Assembly: GCA_949285025.1 (NCBI GenBank)
Contig: CASDXG010000103.1
Location: forward strand, 1-46,301
Origin: an uncultured Bacteroides sp.
Lineage (GTDB): Bacteria > Bacteroidota > Bacteroidia > Bacteroidales > Bacteroidaceae
Length of the DNA stretch: 46,301 nucleotides
Direction: 5' to 3'
Below are positions 1 to 9,058 of this stretch, piece after piece. The stretch's first letter is position 1; each line of letters starts with the position of its first letter. The notes beneath the pieces are model-generated. The model ran no database searches. It worked only from the letters and a program-made list of their open reading frames with translations, and had not been told where the DNA came from. Position numbers and translations under genes: made by a program.

Positions 1-168
1 CTTTTTGTCAAGGAAGCCTAATTGAACTGCCTCATAACCATCTTTTTCCATGGTACGGACTTGGGTAACAACACAAGGACCTGCTTCGATAACAGTGCAT
101 GGAACATTTTTACCATCAGCACTGAAAACGGATGTCATTCCAATTTTCTTTCCTAATAATCCTGGCAT
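1..168 (-). CDS. rplC: 50S ribosomal protein L3 (uL3), N-terminal part, cut by window edge
   Basis: Only the first 56 codons are present; the gene continues beyond base 1. The translation begins [20 protein letters not shown], the conserved start of bacterial L3. L3 binds 23S rRNA early in 50S assembly and reaches towards the peptidyl transferase centre. The start at 168 gives the family-typical MxGLxGKKxGM beginning. It lies 20 bases downstream of the rpsJ stop, in the usual S10-operon order rpsJ-rplC. It is too short to appear as a full reading frame, but the identity is clear from the conserved N-terminus and the neighbour. Confidence 0.93.
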   Translation of the reverse strand, partial: MPGLLGKKIGMTSVFSADGKNVPCTVIEAGPCVVTQVRTMEKDGYEAVQLGFLDKK

Positions 169-188
169 TTCAATTAATTTTAATCTGT

Positions 189-494
189 TTAAACCTTAAT
201 TTCTACTTCTACACCGCTTGGTAATTCCAACTTCATCAACGCATCTACTGTCTTAGCTGTCGAACTGTAGATATCAATCAATCTCTTATAAGAAGATAAT
301 TCAAACTGTTCACGCGACTTCTTGTTAACGAATGTCGAACGGTTCACAGTAAAAATGCGCTTATGCGTTGGCAAGGGAATAGGACCACTAACAATGGCAC
401 CAGTAGCCTTTACTGTCTTTACGATCTTTTCAGCCGATTTATCAACCAAATTGTGATCGTAGGATTTCAATTTAATTCTAATTTTCTGACTCAT
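189..494 (-). CDS. rpsJ: 30S ribosomal protein S10 (uS10)
   Basis: A 101-residue protein of normal S10 length starting [20 protein letters not shown], with the family hallmarks [10 protein letters not shown] near the start and [17 protein letters not shown] in the middle (about residues 37-53). S10 sits in the head of the 30S subunit and also partners NusB in antitermination. It lies 88 bases downstream of fusA and 20 bases upstream of rplC, so it bridges the str-type genes (rpsL, rpsG, fusA) and the S10 operon. No tuf gene lies between fusA and rpsJ; the only tuf seen is in the other operon near 24-25 kb. Confidence 0.97.
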   Translation of the reverse strand: MSQKIRIKLKSYDHNLVDKSAEKIVKTVKATGAIVSGPIPLPTHKRIFTVNRSTFVNKKSREQFELSSYKRLIDIYSSTAKTVDALMKLELPSGVEVEIKV

Positions 495-582
495 TACTCA
501 ATATAAATTTATTAATTATAATATAACAGAGAAGCATGAGGACTAAGAGTCATTCGCTAGTCCTCATCAGCTTCATCATTAT

Positions 583-2700
583 TTACACTAAATCGGTACG
601 TCCTTTTACTTCCTCTAATACGTTCTTTGCAATAGAAGAAGATACTTGTGCGTGATGATCGTAAGTCATAGAAGATGTTGCACGACCTGAAGTAATCGTA
701 CGCAAAGCTGTTACATAGCCAAACATTTCAGCTAAAGGAACCATCGCTTTCACAATACGGGCACCTGAACGGCTTGTTTCCATTCCTTCCACTTGTCCAC
801 GACGCTTGTTCAAATCGCCGATTACGTCTCCCATATTCTCCTCCGGAGTCACAACTTCCAGCTTCATAATCGGCTCCATCAGTACCGGTCCTGCTTTTAC
901 GCAAGCATTCTTATAGGCTTGAATAGCACAAATTTCAAATGACAACTGGTCAGAGTCAACCGGATGGAATGAACCATCATGCAACACTACCTTTAATGAA
1001 TCTACCGGGAAGCCGGCCAATACTCCACTTTTCATTGCAGTCTGGAAACCTTTCTGTACAGACGGGATAAACTCTTTAGGAATATTACCTCCTTTTACCT
1101 CATCGATGAACTGCAATCCGCCTTGCTTCCAATCCTCATCAACCGGTCCTACTGATACAATTATATCAGCAAATTTACCACGACCACCAGACTGTTTCTT
1201 ATAAACTTCACGCAAATCTACGGTCTTCGTAATAGCCTCTTTATAATTAACCTGCGGACGTCCCTGATTACATTCAACCTTAAATTCACGTTTCAAACGA
1301 TCTATAATAATATCCAGATGGAGTTCACCCATACCTGAAATCACCGTTTGACCAGTCTGTTCATCGGTTTTTACAGTAAACGTCGGATCTTCTTCTGCCA
1401 GTTTGGCCAAACCATTAGACAGTTTGTCAAGATCTTTTTGGGTTTTAGGCTCTACTGCAATTCCAATAACCGGTTCCGGGAAATCCATTGATTCAAGAAC
1501 GATCGGAGCCGTCTCATCACACAAGGTATCACCGGTACGGATATCTTTAAAACCTACACCTGCACCGATATCACCTGCGCCAATCACTTCCACCGGATTT
1601 TGCTTATTCGAATGCATCTGGAACAAGCGAGATACACGTTCTTTTTTTCCAGAACGAGAATTATAAATATAAGAGCCCGACTCTATTTTTCCGGAATAAA
1701 CACGGAAGAATGTCAAACGTCCTACATAAGGGTCAGTCGCAATCTTAAATGCCAATGCTGCAGTTTTTTCATCTTCGCTTGGCTTGCGGTCTTCCTCGCC
1801 ACCCGTTGTCGGATTCGTTCCCACAATATTCGGGGTATCCAATGGAGAAGGAAGGAATGCACAAACATAATCCAACAAGGTCTGCACTCCTTTATTCTTA
1901 AATGAAGAACCGCATAACATCGGAACAATTTCCATTTTCAAAGTACCCGCCCGCAGCGCTTTCAAAATTTCCTCTTCGGTAATAGTTGAAGGATCATCGA
2001 AGAATTTCTCCATCAAGGATTCATCAAATTCCGCAACTTTCTCCAACATTTTATCACGCCATTCCTGAGCTTCAGAAACTAAGTTTGCAGGTATTTCTTC
2101 AACGTCATAATCTGCACCCATTGTTTCATCATGCCATAAAATAGCTTTCATCTTTATCAAGTCAACAACTCCCTTGAAATTCTCTTCAGCACCAATAGGA
2201 ATCACCACCGGACAAGGATTTGCTCCCAATACATCTTTCATTTGACGAACGACTTCAAAGAAGTCTGCACCGGAACGGTCCATTTTATTCACATAACCTA
2301 TACGCGGCACATTATATTTATCTGCCTGACGCCATACCGTTTCAGACTGAGGCTCTACGCCACCTACAGCACAATATGTCGCAACAGCGCCATCCAACAC
2401 ACGCAAAGAACGTTCTACCTCAGCAGTAAAATCCACGTGTCCCGGAGTATCAATCAAATTGATTTTATATTTATTCCCGGCATAATTCCAATATGTTGTC
2501 GTAGCAGCCGAAGTAATTGTAATACCACGTTCCTGCTCTTGCTCCATCCAGTCCATCGTAGCAGCGCCATCATGCACCTCTCCAATTTTATGAGTCAAAC
2601 CAGTATAGAACAAGATACGTTCCGAAGTCGTCGTTTTACCAGCATCAATATGCGCCATAATACCGATATTACGAGTCAAATGCAAATCTTGTTTAGCCAT
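583..2700 (-). CDS. fusA: Elongation factor G
   Basis: A 705-residue translational GTPase that drives translocation on the ribosome. The GTP-binding motifs are in order: P-loop AHIDAGKTT (residues 16-24), DTPGH (84-88) and NKMD (138-141). The switch-I region ([14 protein letters not shown]) and the later EF-G domains II-V are intact to the C-terminus. It is co-directional with rpsL and rpsG upstream (30-base gap to rpsG) and rpsJ downstream, the classic str-operon order. The bases just before the ATG (AGGAAGA) give a weak Shine-Dalgarno-like sequence. Length and motifs fit canonical EF-G rather than the divergent EF-G2 or TetQ-like paralogues. Confidence 0.98.
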   Translation of the reverse strand: MAKQDLHLTRNIGIMAHIDAGKTTTSERILFYTGLTHKIGEVHDGAATMDWMEQEQERGITITSAATTTYWNYAGNKYKINLIDTPGHVDFTAEVERSLRVLDGAVATYCAVGGVEPQSETVWRQADKYNVPRIGYVNKMDRSGADFFEVVRQMKDVLGANPCPVVIPIGAEENFKGVVDLIKMKAILWHDETMGADYDVEEIPANLVSEAQEWRDKMLEKVAEFDESLMEKFFDDPSTITEEEILKALRAGTLKMEIVPMLCGSSFKNKGVQTLLDYVCAFLPSPLDTPNIVGTNPTTGGEEDRKPSEDEKTAALAFKIATDPYVGRLTFFRVYSGKIESGSYIYNSRSGKKERVSRLFQMHSNKQNPVEVIGAGDIGAGVGFKDIRTGDTLCDETAPIVLESMDFPEPVIGIAVEPKTQKDLDKLSNGLAKLAEEDPTFTVKTDEQTGQTVISGMGELHLDIIIDRLKREFKVECNQGRPQVNYKEAITKTVDLREVYKKQSGGRGKFADIIVSVGPVDEDWKQGGLQFIDEVKGGNIPKEFIPSVQKGFQTAMKSGVLAGFPVDSLKVVLHDGSFHPVDSDQLSFEICAIQAYKNACVKAGPVLMEPIMKLEVVTPEENMGDVIGDLNKRRGQVEGMETSRSGARIVKAMVPLAEMFGYVTALRTITSGRATSSMTYDHHAQVSSSIAKNVLEEVKGRTDLV

Positions 2701-2730
2701 CTTAATCTTCCTTATTAATTTAATACTTGA

Positions 2731-3207
2731 TTAGAATCTGAAATGAGCGAAAGCACGGTTAGCCTCTGCCATTCTATGCATATCTTCTTTACGCTTAAAT
2801 GCGCCACCTTGTTCATTATACGCATCCAGTATTTCGGCAGCCAATTTATCAGCCATCGTCTTTCCACCACGTTTACGAGCAAACGAAATCAAGTTCTTCA
2901 TTGAGATTGATTCCTTACGCTCCGGACGAATTTCAGTAGGAACCTGGAATGTTGCACCACCAATACGACGAGATTTTACCTCTATCTGAGGAGTTACATT
3001 TTCCAAAGCTTTTTTCCATACATCTAATGCTGAAGTCTCTTCATTCGGAAGTTTTCCTTCAACAACTTTCAACGCTCCATAAAAGATTTCGTATGAGGTA
3101 TTCTTTTTACCATCATACATCAGATGATTTACAAACTTCGAAACCTTTTGTTCATTAAACACGGGATCCGGAAGGATTACCCTCTTTTTAGGTTTTGCTT
3201 TTCTCAT
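2731..3207 (-). CDS. rpsG: 30S ribosomal protein S7 (uS7)
   Basis: A 158-residue S7, starting [20 protein letters not shown] and containing the conserved blocks [16 protein letters not shown] and the C-terminal [14 protein letters not shown]7 nucleates assembly of the 30S head by binding the 3' major domain of 16S rRNA and lies near the exit site. It is placed between rpsL (114-base gap) and fusA (30-base gap) in the str-type operon. In E. coli S7 represses translation of this operon; whether the same holds here cannot be judged from the sequence. Confidence 0.97.
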   Translation of the reverse strand: MRKAKPKKRVILPDPVFNEQKVSKFVNHLMYDGKKNTSYEIFYGALKVVEGKLPNEETSALDVWKKALENVTPQIEVKSRRIGGATFQVPTEIRPERKESISMKNLISFARKRGGKTMADKLAAEILDAYNEQGGAFKRKEDMHRMAEANRAFAHFRF

Positions 3208-3321
3208 TTTGATTAAAATATTATGTTCAGTTTTGGGCTGAATTTGTTTTCTTCAATTTCTCCTCCGAGAAATTTACTCAACCTTAAAGCTTTCCAACAA
3301 ACCAAAACGAATTAATAATTT

Positions 3322-3729
3322 TTATTTCTTACCCTTTCCTGCAGGAGCTGCCTGTCCCGGTTTCGGACGCTTAGCACCGTATTTCGAACGTCTTTGAGTA
3401 CGTCCGGCAACACCGGCTGTATCTAAAGTACCACGAACGATGTGATAACGCACACCCGGCAAATCCTTTACACGACCGCCGCGAACCAGCACGATAGAGT
3501 GTTCCTGCAAATTATGACCTTCTCCCGGAATATAAGAGTTCACTTCCTTAGAGTTCGTCAAACGCACACGCGCAACTTTACGCATTGCCGAATTCGGTTT
3601 CTTAGGAGTTGTAGTATACACACGAACACAGACACCACGTCTTTGCGGACATGAATCCAATGCCGGAGACTTACTTTTTGCCACCAAAACCGTTCTTCCT
3701 TTTCTTACTAACTGTTGAATAGTAGGCAT
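3322..3729 (-). CDS. rpsL: 30S ribosomal protein S12 (uS12)
   Basis: A 135-residue S12, first gene of the str-type transcription unit. It has the decoding-site loop [20 protein letters not shown] and the block [20 protein letters not shown]. The two lysines whose substitution gives streptomycin resistance in E. coli (Lys43 in PKKPNS and Lys88 in RVKDLPG) are both present, so the protein is of the sensitive type at these positions. The C-terminus carries a basic, Gly/Ala/Pro-rich tail ([14 protein letters not shown]), a modest extension compared with E. coli. A clear Bacteroides-type promoter lies about 75 bases upstream of the ATG. Confidence 0.97.
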   Translation of the reverse strand: MPTIQQLVRKGRTVLVAKSKSPALDSCPQRRGVCVRVYTTTPKKPNSAMRKVARVRLTNSKEVNSYIPGEGHNLQEHSIVLVRGGRVKDLPGVRYHIVRGTLDTAGVAGRTQRRSKYGAKRPKPGQAAPAGKGKK

Positions 3730-3804
3730 TTTGTTTGATTTTTAATTATTATATATTGTTTATTGTTTTCCGTATTTTTAGCCGAAACTATACATTTCGG
3801 GGTG

Positions 3805-3835
3805 CAAAATTACAAATAACTTTTTAATAGACAAA
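3805..3835 (-). promoter_or_regulatory. Bacteroides-type promoter of the rpsL-rpsG-fusA-rpsJ operon
   Basis: On the minus strand a -33 TTTG (3832-3835) is followed after 19 bases by a -7 TAATTTTG (3805-3812), matching the Bacteroides consensus TTTG / TAnnTTTG. The predicted RNA start near 3798 leaves a leader of about 70 bases before rpsL. With the DUF3467 terminator at 3985-4027, this accounts for the 314-base gene-free stretch 3730-4043; I see no other feature there. Confidence 0.7.
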
Positions 3836-3984
3836 TAGTTTTTGAAAGAAAATATCTTTTTTGGCTTTATTCTTTTGCACCCAATAACAAAAACATTTCA
3901 ACGCAAAATAATAAAGACGACTCTCTCTTCCTGCGCCACTCCCACATCTGGCTTTTTAGGAACACACTTTTAAAATATTCAAAA

Positions 3985-4027
3985 AAAGAACTGTGCCTCA
4001 TCTACAGGAGACAAGACACAGTTCTTT
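3985..4027 (-). terminator. Intrinsic terminator after the DUF3467 gene
   Basis: An 11-base inverted repeat (AAAGAACTGTG / CACAGTTCTTT) encloses a 21-base loop and is followed on the minus strand by seven T residues. It lies 17 bases beyond the stop of the DUF3467 gene and upstream of the rpsL promoter, so it separates the two units. Confidence 0.75.
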
Positions 4028-4043
4028 CCGCCCAATACGCTCT

Positions 4044-4370
4044 TCAGGCCTCCCCTTTAAAATCACTCAACGGAGGAATAAACGTCTTCCCTTTTTCCTG
4101 TTTTTCTTCCGGCATACGAATCACACCAAAATTACGTTCGTATTTTGCAATATTATCTTCCAAAGCATACATCAAACGTTTCGCATGTTCCGGAGTCATC
4201 ACAATACGAGAACGAACCCCGGCTTTCGGCAAACCGGGTAGAATACATGCAAAATCAATAATAAACTCGGACATTGAATGAGACAAAATCGCCAGGTTCG
4301 CATAAACACCTTGAGCAACATCATCTTTCAATTCAATTTGAAGCTGATTGTTTTTATTTTCGTTTTCCAT
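4044..4370 (-). CDS. DUF3467 family small protein
   Basis: A 108-residue protein beginning MENENKNNQLQIELKDDVAQ. An upstream in-frame ATG at 4418 would add 16 hydrophobic residues poorly matching the rest, so 4370 is preferred. The body (GVYANLAILSHSMSEFIIDF, then GVRSRIVMTPEHAKRLMYAL) is what I recognise as the DUF3467 family, whose function is unknown. From memory, homologues in related Bacteroides lie directly between rpoC and rpsL. Here the gene is next to rpsL, but a B12-uptake operon and a phosphodiesterase gene separate it from rpoC. It has its own terminator. Confidence 0.8.
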   Translation of the reverse strand: MENENKNNQLQIELKDDVAQGVYANLAILSHSMSEFIIDFACILPGLPKAGVRSRIVMTPEHAKRLMYALEDNIAKYERNFGVIRMPEEKQEKGKTFIPPLSDFKGEA

Positions 4371-4439
4371 AACACATACAATAATTAATTTATGTCTGTA
4401 AATAACTATAATAACCAAGATTGCAAAAAAGGGATTCTA

Positions 4440-5207
4440 CTATATGTCTGAATCTGCCAATTGTAGAGCCACTGCCGGATTGTCGGTCGTCACGAAATCA
4501 ACGCCGAAACGAATCATTCGCTTTAAATCATCCGTACCGTTCACAGTCCAAACATTTACTGTCATACCCAAATCATGGGCTTCTTGTACCCATTCGGGGT
4601 GTTTATCTATAATTTTATAATGATAATCGATCCCGGTCATGCCTAATTTCTTAATCTCCTTCGGAGACAAATCGCCTTCCAGATAGGCAATTTCTGCATG
4701 CGGGACCAATTTCACCAATTCTTTACAAGCGTCCAAACTAAAAGATATGTAGTGAACTTGTTCTTCCATTCTCATATCCTGCACCATACGGACAATACGT
4801 TCTACGGCTTTCGCCTCATGCCTTTTATTTTTATGAGGCTTGATTTCCAACACAAGGATTAAATCCGGACACTTTTTCCCCGCCGTCAAATACTGTTCAA
4901 GTAAAGGCAAAGTTTCTCCGTTCTTTAATTTCTTGTCTTTAATCTTTTCATACTTTGTAGTTTCTATCCGATACCCGTCTATACAATCATCGTGATTTAC
5001 AACCAACTTTCCGTCAACAGTCATTAAAACATCAAACTCCGAACCCCACACCTTCAACTCACTAGATTTCTGCAGCGCCGCAAGAGAATTCTGAGCAGAG
5101 CCTTCACATTTCCAATATCCCCTATGGGCTATTACTTTAGGTTGCGCATTCATCGTCAAAAAGGCAATAATCATTACAGAAAAACAAAACCAGCTTTTTA
5201 AATTCAT
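4440..5207 (-). CDS. Secreted glycerophosphodiester phosphodiesterase
   Basis: A 255-residue protein with a signal peptide (about residues 1-21, ending MNAQ) and a complete GDPD TIM-barrel. Family active-site residues are visible: His28-Arg29 in VIAHRGYW, Glu57 and Asp59 in SEFDV, and His72 in NHDD. Further family features are LVLEIKPH and a C-terminal VNVWTVNGTDDLKRMI. Such enzymes hydrolyse glycerophosphodiesters to glycerol-3-phosphate and an alcohol; the signal peptide points to the periplasm. The gene follows the B12 operon on the same strand but is separated from it by a strong terminator. A partial Shine-Dalgarno sequence (AAGGA) precedes the ATG. The exact substrate cannot be inferred. 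Confidence 0.9.
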   Translation of the reverse strand: MNLKSWFCFSVMIIAFLTMNAQPKVIAHRGYWKCEGSAQNSLAALQKSSELKVWGSEFDVLMTVDGKLVVNHDDCIDGYRIETTKYEKIKDKKLKNGETLPLLEQYLTAGKKCPDLILVLEIKPHKNKRHEAKAVERIVRMVQDMRMEEQVHYISFSLDACKELVKLVPHAEIAYLEGDLSPKEIKKLGMTGIDYHYKIIDKHPEWVQEAHDLGMTVNVWTVNGTDDLKRMIRFGVDFVTTDNPAVALQLADSDI

Positions 5208-5267
5208 ATCTCGTCCTTTCTAAAGATTCATGGCATAAAGATAAAATAAATCACAAAATCATTCACA

Positions 5268-5304
5268 AAAATTCCCGGAGAATTTTATCAACTCCGGGAA
5301 TTTT
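5268..5304 (-). terminator. Intrinsic terminator at the end of the B12-uptake operon
   Basis: A 13-base perfect inverted repeat (AAAATTCCCGGAG / CTCCGGGAATTTT) with an 11-base loop, ending in a T-run on the minus strand. It lies 36 bases past the stop of the leucine-rich-repeat lipoprotein gene and separates it from the phosphodiesterase gene. Confidence 0.8.
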
Positions 5305-5340
5305 CATAACCATGACTCTGCTATTTCAAAGTCTAATGTA

Positions 5341-7326
5341 TCAATTCTGTGACAAAGTGTATTTCCCGTCTTTCATATCTTGATACGTCGGACTATACGC
5401 ATTATATACACCCATTACCCATTGTTCCTCCGTAATATTCGGAATCAAATTCTTCAATCCTGAATAATCTGTCAATTTACTGAATCCGCTTATTGAAACT
5501 TTTCCTCCTACTCTCTGCAAAGAAGAAAAAGCATCTAAGTTTGCCAATTGATATTGATTTGCCATATATTCACTTGTACCTCCGGTCAATGTGAAATTCC
5601 CTGTAATTTCCGTCAGCGAATGCAAGTCCATCGTTGTCAGTTTCAAACTACCGGAATAAGTAAAATCACCCACCGTTGTCAACTGAGGGGCATTGAATGT
5701 TTCCAAACGACTCATTGAAAGTTTCAGCTCTCCATCGACCGTAAGCAAATTAGGATACGACACTTCCGTTAAATCCGGAGTACCATTCATCCCCATAGAA
5801 AGAGCCCCCACATGTTTTAGTTTAGGAAACTCTACTTTAGGTCCTTTCATATTGGTCAAAGACAGTGCACCTTTTATCGTCTCTACATTCAAAGCAAACT
5901 GAGGATTCTGAGTTGCACAGTTTATCGTAACGTCAGCAGTCAATCCGTCTTTCAAATTGATGTCCGTAATCTGACTGTTGCGTGACAATATAATACTCAG
6001 ACTATTTACCACATCTACCGAAGACATATTTACAGTTCGCAAATTCGACAAATTTCCCAAATTGCATGATGCGACAGACTTCAACATCGGGAAATCAATT
6101 GCCGGAATCGACATATATTGCAAATCCAAACCATCCTTTATCGTCTCTAATTTCGGACAATTCAATTCTGTAAGAATAGATGTAGTCATACTACTTCCGG
6201 CCTTCATTGAAAGGCTTCCCACTTCAACCAACTCCGGCAGGCTCAAACTTTCCATTTTTGAGGTATAAAAAGCCAAAGTCGCTCCTACTTTATTTAACAC
6301 AGGCAAAGATATATTTTCCACACTTGTCATATCTGCGTTATAACCTGCGACATTTCCCATACGAAAATCTGTTCCGACATTCGTCAATTTGTCGAAACTT
6401 GCAGAAGTTAATCCTGTATAATATGTCATAACGAATGAACCGAAAATACTTTCCAACTCGGGGAAAGACAGATTCTGCAAGGCTGCATTTATTGAACTGC
6501 TCAATGCACTAAAAGTAATATCTCCGGCACAATCTTTCAAAGCACTGAAATCTACAGATGCTAAATTCTTATCATTAAAATAAATACTTCCGCAAGATTT
6601 CAATTGAGGGAACGAAGCCGTTTTTACATTTTCACAATTTATGGAAATCATACCGACCTGTTTCAAATTAGGCAAATTTATTGTCACCTCTTCCGCCGGT
6701 AAGGAAACAGATGCGTTAGAGGTTCCTATTATCAGATTCCCCACCTTTTCCAAACCAGATATTCCCTCTAAATCCGTTCCAGCAAAGGAACTACTGATAC
6801 TGACGTTATAAGCCACTTCTCTAAGCGCAGAAAGCGGAGACAGATCCGTAATCGGATCATCAGAAACAGCATTTGAACCGATAAGCAAATTCCCGTCTAT
6901 GACAGTTACACCCGTATTTCCAAAAGCGTTCACGTCGGCCTGAGTAAGAAGAACAACGTCACTCTCATTGGTAACATCCGAATATTCTACCGTATAAATA
7001 TAATCCTTCACCGCACCATTATAGGCCGTTACACGGAACTGCAGTTCCTCACTCCAATCAGAAACCGATGCGGGATCCGGAGAAATTACCGCCTGCTCAC
7101 AAAGTGTATATGCCGCAGCAGCATTCGCCAGACTTACATTTTTCGGTACTGTTACCGTAATTTTACCATCGGAAATAATGCCCTCATAAGACACTCCATC
7201 CGCATTCAACACGAAAGTCAAGATATGATTATCCGTTCCCTGAAAAGGAGAATCATCGTCTGAACAGGCTACCAGTGAGAAACTAAGCATACACACTGCA
7301 AACAAATACATGAAATACTTTTTCAT
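5341..7326 (-). CDS. Surface lipoprotein with leucine-rich repeats, last gene of the B12-uptake operon
   Basis: A 661-residue lipoprotein. The signal ends in the lipobox LVAC with Cys21, followed by SDDDS, an acidic stretch typical of surface-exported Bacteroidetes lipoproteins. Residues about 30-115 resemble the DUF5018-like beta domain (AYNGAVKDYIYTVEY). From about 125 to 640 the chain is made of leucine-rich repeats of 20-25 residues, of the BspA-like or receptor-L type (for example LSLPELVEVGSL, VEFPKLKHVGAL). The start is 10 bases beyond the stop of the preceding lipoprotein gene, so it is co-transcribed with btuB and btuG under the cobalamin riboswitch. Known family: such repeats bind proteins or other ligands. 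Inference: a surface accessory in corrinoid capture. Its true role is unknown. Confidence 0.8.
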   Translation of the reverse strand: MKKYFMYLFAVCMLSFSLVACSDDDSPFQGTDNHILTFVLNADGVSYEGIISDGKITVTVPKNVSLANAAAAYTLCEQAVISPDPASVSDWSEELQFRVTAYNGAVKDYIYTVEYSDVTNESDVVLLTQADVNAFGNTGVTVIDGNLLIGSNAVSDDPITDLSPLSALREVAYNVSISSSFAGTDLEGISGLEKVGNLIIGTSNASVSLPAEEVTINLPNLKQVGMISINCENVKTASFPQLKSCGSIYFNDKNLASVDFSALKDCAGDITFSALSSSINAALQNLSFPELESIFGSFVMTYYTGLTSASFDKLTNVGTDFRMGNVAGYNADMTSVENISLPVLNKVGATLAFYTSKMESLSLPELVEVGSLSMKAGSSMTTSILTELNCPKLETIKDGLDLQYMSIPAIDFPMLKSVASCNLGNLSNLRTVNMSSVDVVNSLSIILSRNSQITDINLKDGLTADVTINCATQNPQFALNVETIKGALSLTNMKGPKVEFPKLKHVGALSMGMNGTPDLTEVSYPNLLTVDGELKLSMSRLETFNAPQLTTVGDFTYSGSLKLTTMDLHSLTEITGNFTLTGGTSEYMANQYQLANLDAFSSLQRVGGKVSISGFSKLTDYSGLKNLIPNITEEQWVMGVYNAYSPTYQDMKDGKYTLSQN

Positions 7327-7336
7327 ACTACTAACT

Positions 7337-9043
7337 TTATTTATTTTTAATGAGATTAAAATCTTTTACATCGAAAACTTCTGTAGAAGTTTCACCCAGC
7401 CATCCGGCTTTTACATTCACACCCGTCTGGATTTTCACAAAATCAACATACTTCAAATTGGCCGGTTTGCCATCAAAAGTAACAGCATTACTAATTTTAA
7501 AATGGTTCGCATTTGCTCCGGCATTATAATTATCATCATCCGTCAACCGGTCTATCGGACTGAAATTGTCGGCGTATCCCCATTCATATTCATCGTTAGA
7601 CCAATAACCGGGCGTCACTTCTCTTGCCTTAGCAGGGAGACATGTACCACGAAGCACATAAGAACCTGCTTCCACCCAATTCGGATAATAATAATCTTGA
7701 TTATGATATGCAATTAAATAGTCAATAAAACCACTTTTCCCCTGACTATCCGTCCATGAAACAGATTGCTGAATTCCGGAAGGACGATAATACGTAACCT
7801 CATAATCCTGAATTGTTTCGGGATTGTCGTATTCGCTGCCTTTCAGTTCATACCAAGTGTCATCAGGCAAGCCATTCCCGTTTTCATCCTGCATAACCCA
7901 GACAATTCCCGGCTCGGAAGAATCGGAGAAAGAATTCCCATAAATCTGAATATTATAACCTCCATCATTTTCTATACTGTGATCGAAGCCTACAACCAAA
8001 TATCCGCCAAAGCCTCCCAACGAAACATATGCCTGCTTCTTAAGCCTATCTTCCGCATAAGCACAAGCTTCTTCCATCGTAGTTGCCATATAATCTTCAT
8101 TGACAAACTGACCGGGAGCCGGCAAAAATTCATACACCTTATTCCATCCTTCCGAGCTGGCAGCATTCGGTTTCCGCTGATAAGTCCCTTCTTCTCCACA
8201 AACATATACTTTCAGTTCTTGAGAAATCGTCGCATACGAGTTTTCCATTGTCACGACCACAACATACGGCTCTGTACGTTCGGTCCCGGGAAATGCGAAT
8301 AACGGATTGGAAGAACTTTGTTTTTCCTCACCATCCACCGTCCACGTATAAACTGCATCGAAAGCATTCCGGATTGCATACGGTAACAGACGAATCGTTC
8401 TTCCTGAAGACATACTGTACTCAACGCGTTCGAACATCCAAGAGAACGGCATGTCTTCCGGAGTACAAACCGTTATTGTAAACGAAAGACGGCTTTCTCC
8501 ATCTTCATTGACCGCGACAAGTTCTACATGATATTCTCCTGTCTCTGATGCAGAAAATACATATTCCGCTCCGGAACTGACAACAGAACCGTTCACTTTC
8601 CACGTACATTCCACATTACCGCTACTCGTGAATTCCGGACGGAGTGTCAGATCGTTATCTACAAGAAGCGTATATCCGTTTTCAGGAACCGCTAAGGATA
8701 TCACAGGTGGAACCTTTTCTGCTACATCGATACGCAGTTCTTTTTCGGCCGTTCCCCAATCTGTTGCAACAGTAAAACTCAAATAATAACTGCCCTTCAC
8801 ATCAGACTTGAACGTATATGTTTTCCCCGTTCCCACGATTTTCCCATCCATCTTCCACGAATACAATGCATTTACATCATTGGATATCTCCGGTTCCAAT
8901 AATAATTCTGTACCGGCTTTCACTGTATAAATCCCGTCTTCATGAGAAAATGTAACGACAGGAGCTGCCACTTGTTCGTCTTCTTCTTTACACGCGACAA
9001 TCCCGATCAAAAAGACTGTCAGAAGCAATACCACTTTTTTCAT
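7337..9043 (-). CDS. Surface lipoprotein with PKD-like domains in the B12-uptake operon
   Basis: A 568-residue lipoprotein; lipobox GIVAC with Cys18, followed by KEEDE, a surface-export signal. Residues about 25-107, 110-195 and 200-282 are three PKD/Ig-like beta domains (YSWKMDGK, CTWKVNGS, YTWTVDGE mark equivalent strands). Residues about 300-568 form a separate domain containing an Asp/Asn-rich loop at 384-400 (QDENGNGLPDDTWYEL) that looks like a calcium site. The gene starts 15 bases after btuG and ends 10 bases before the repeat lipoprotein gene. Inference: a cell-surface corrinoid-binding or receptor-docking protein. I considered the BtuH family of B12-binding lipoproteins but cannot confirm it without a structural comparison. 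Confidence 0.8.
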   Translation of the reverse strand: MKKVVLLLTVFLIGIVACKEEDEQVAAPVVTFSHEDGIYTVKAGTELLLEPEISNDVNALYSWKMDGKIVGTGKTYTFKSDVKGSYYLSFTVATDWGTAEKELRIDVAEKVPPVISLAVPENGYTLLVDNDLTLRPEFTSSGNVECTWKVNGSVVSSGAEYVFSASETGEYHVELVAVNEDGESRLSFTITVCTPEDMPFSWMFERVEYSMSSGRTIRLLPYAIRNAFDAVYTWTVDGEEKQSSSNPLFAFPGTERTEPYVVVVTMENSYATISQELKVYVCGEEGTYQRKPNAASSEGWNKVYEFLPAPGQFVNEDYMATTMEEACAYAEDRLKKQAYVSLGGFGGYLVVGFDHSIENDGGYNIQIYGNSFSDSSEPGIVWVMQDENGNGLPDDTWYELKGSEYDNPETIQDYEVTYYRPSGIQQSVSWTDSQGKSGFIDYLIAYHNQDYYYPNWVEAGSYVLRGTCLPAKAREVTPGYWSNDEYEWGYADNFSPIDRLTDDDNYNAGANANHFKISNAVTFDGKPANLKYVDFVKIQTGVNVKAGWLGETSTEVFDVKDFNLIKNK

Positions 9044-9058
9044 ATTCCTTTATTTATA

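Noticed and set aside
4371-4418. A longer start for the DUF3467 protein at 4418
   Set aside because: The added hydrophobic residues are unlike the family, and the downstream ATG at 4370 gives the expected charged N-terminus.
5341-7326. Possible DNA tandem repeat array in the leucine-rich-repeat gene
   Set aside because: The periodicity is at protein level; the DNA copies are diverged and do not form a tandem or CRISPR-like array.
7337-9043. Firm naming of the PKD-like lipoprotein as BtuH
   Set aside because: Operon position fits, but I see no sequence motif that would distinguish BtuH, so no symbol was given.
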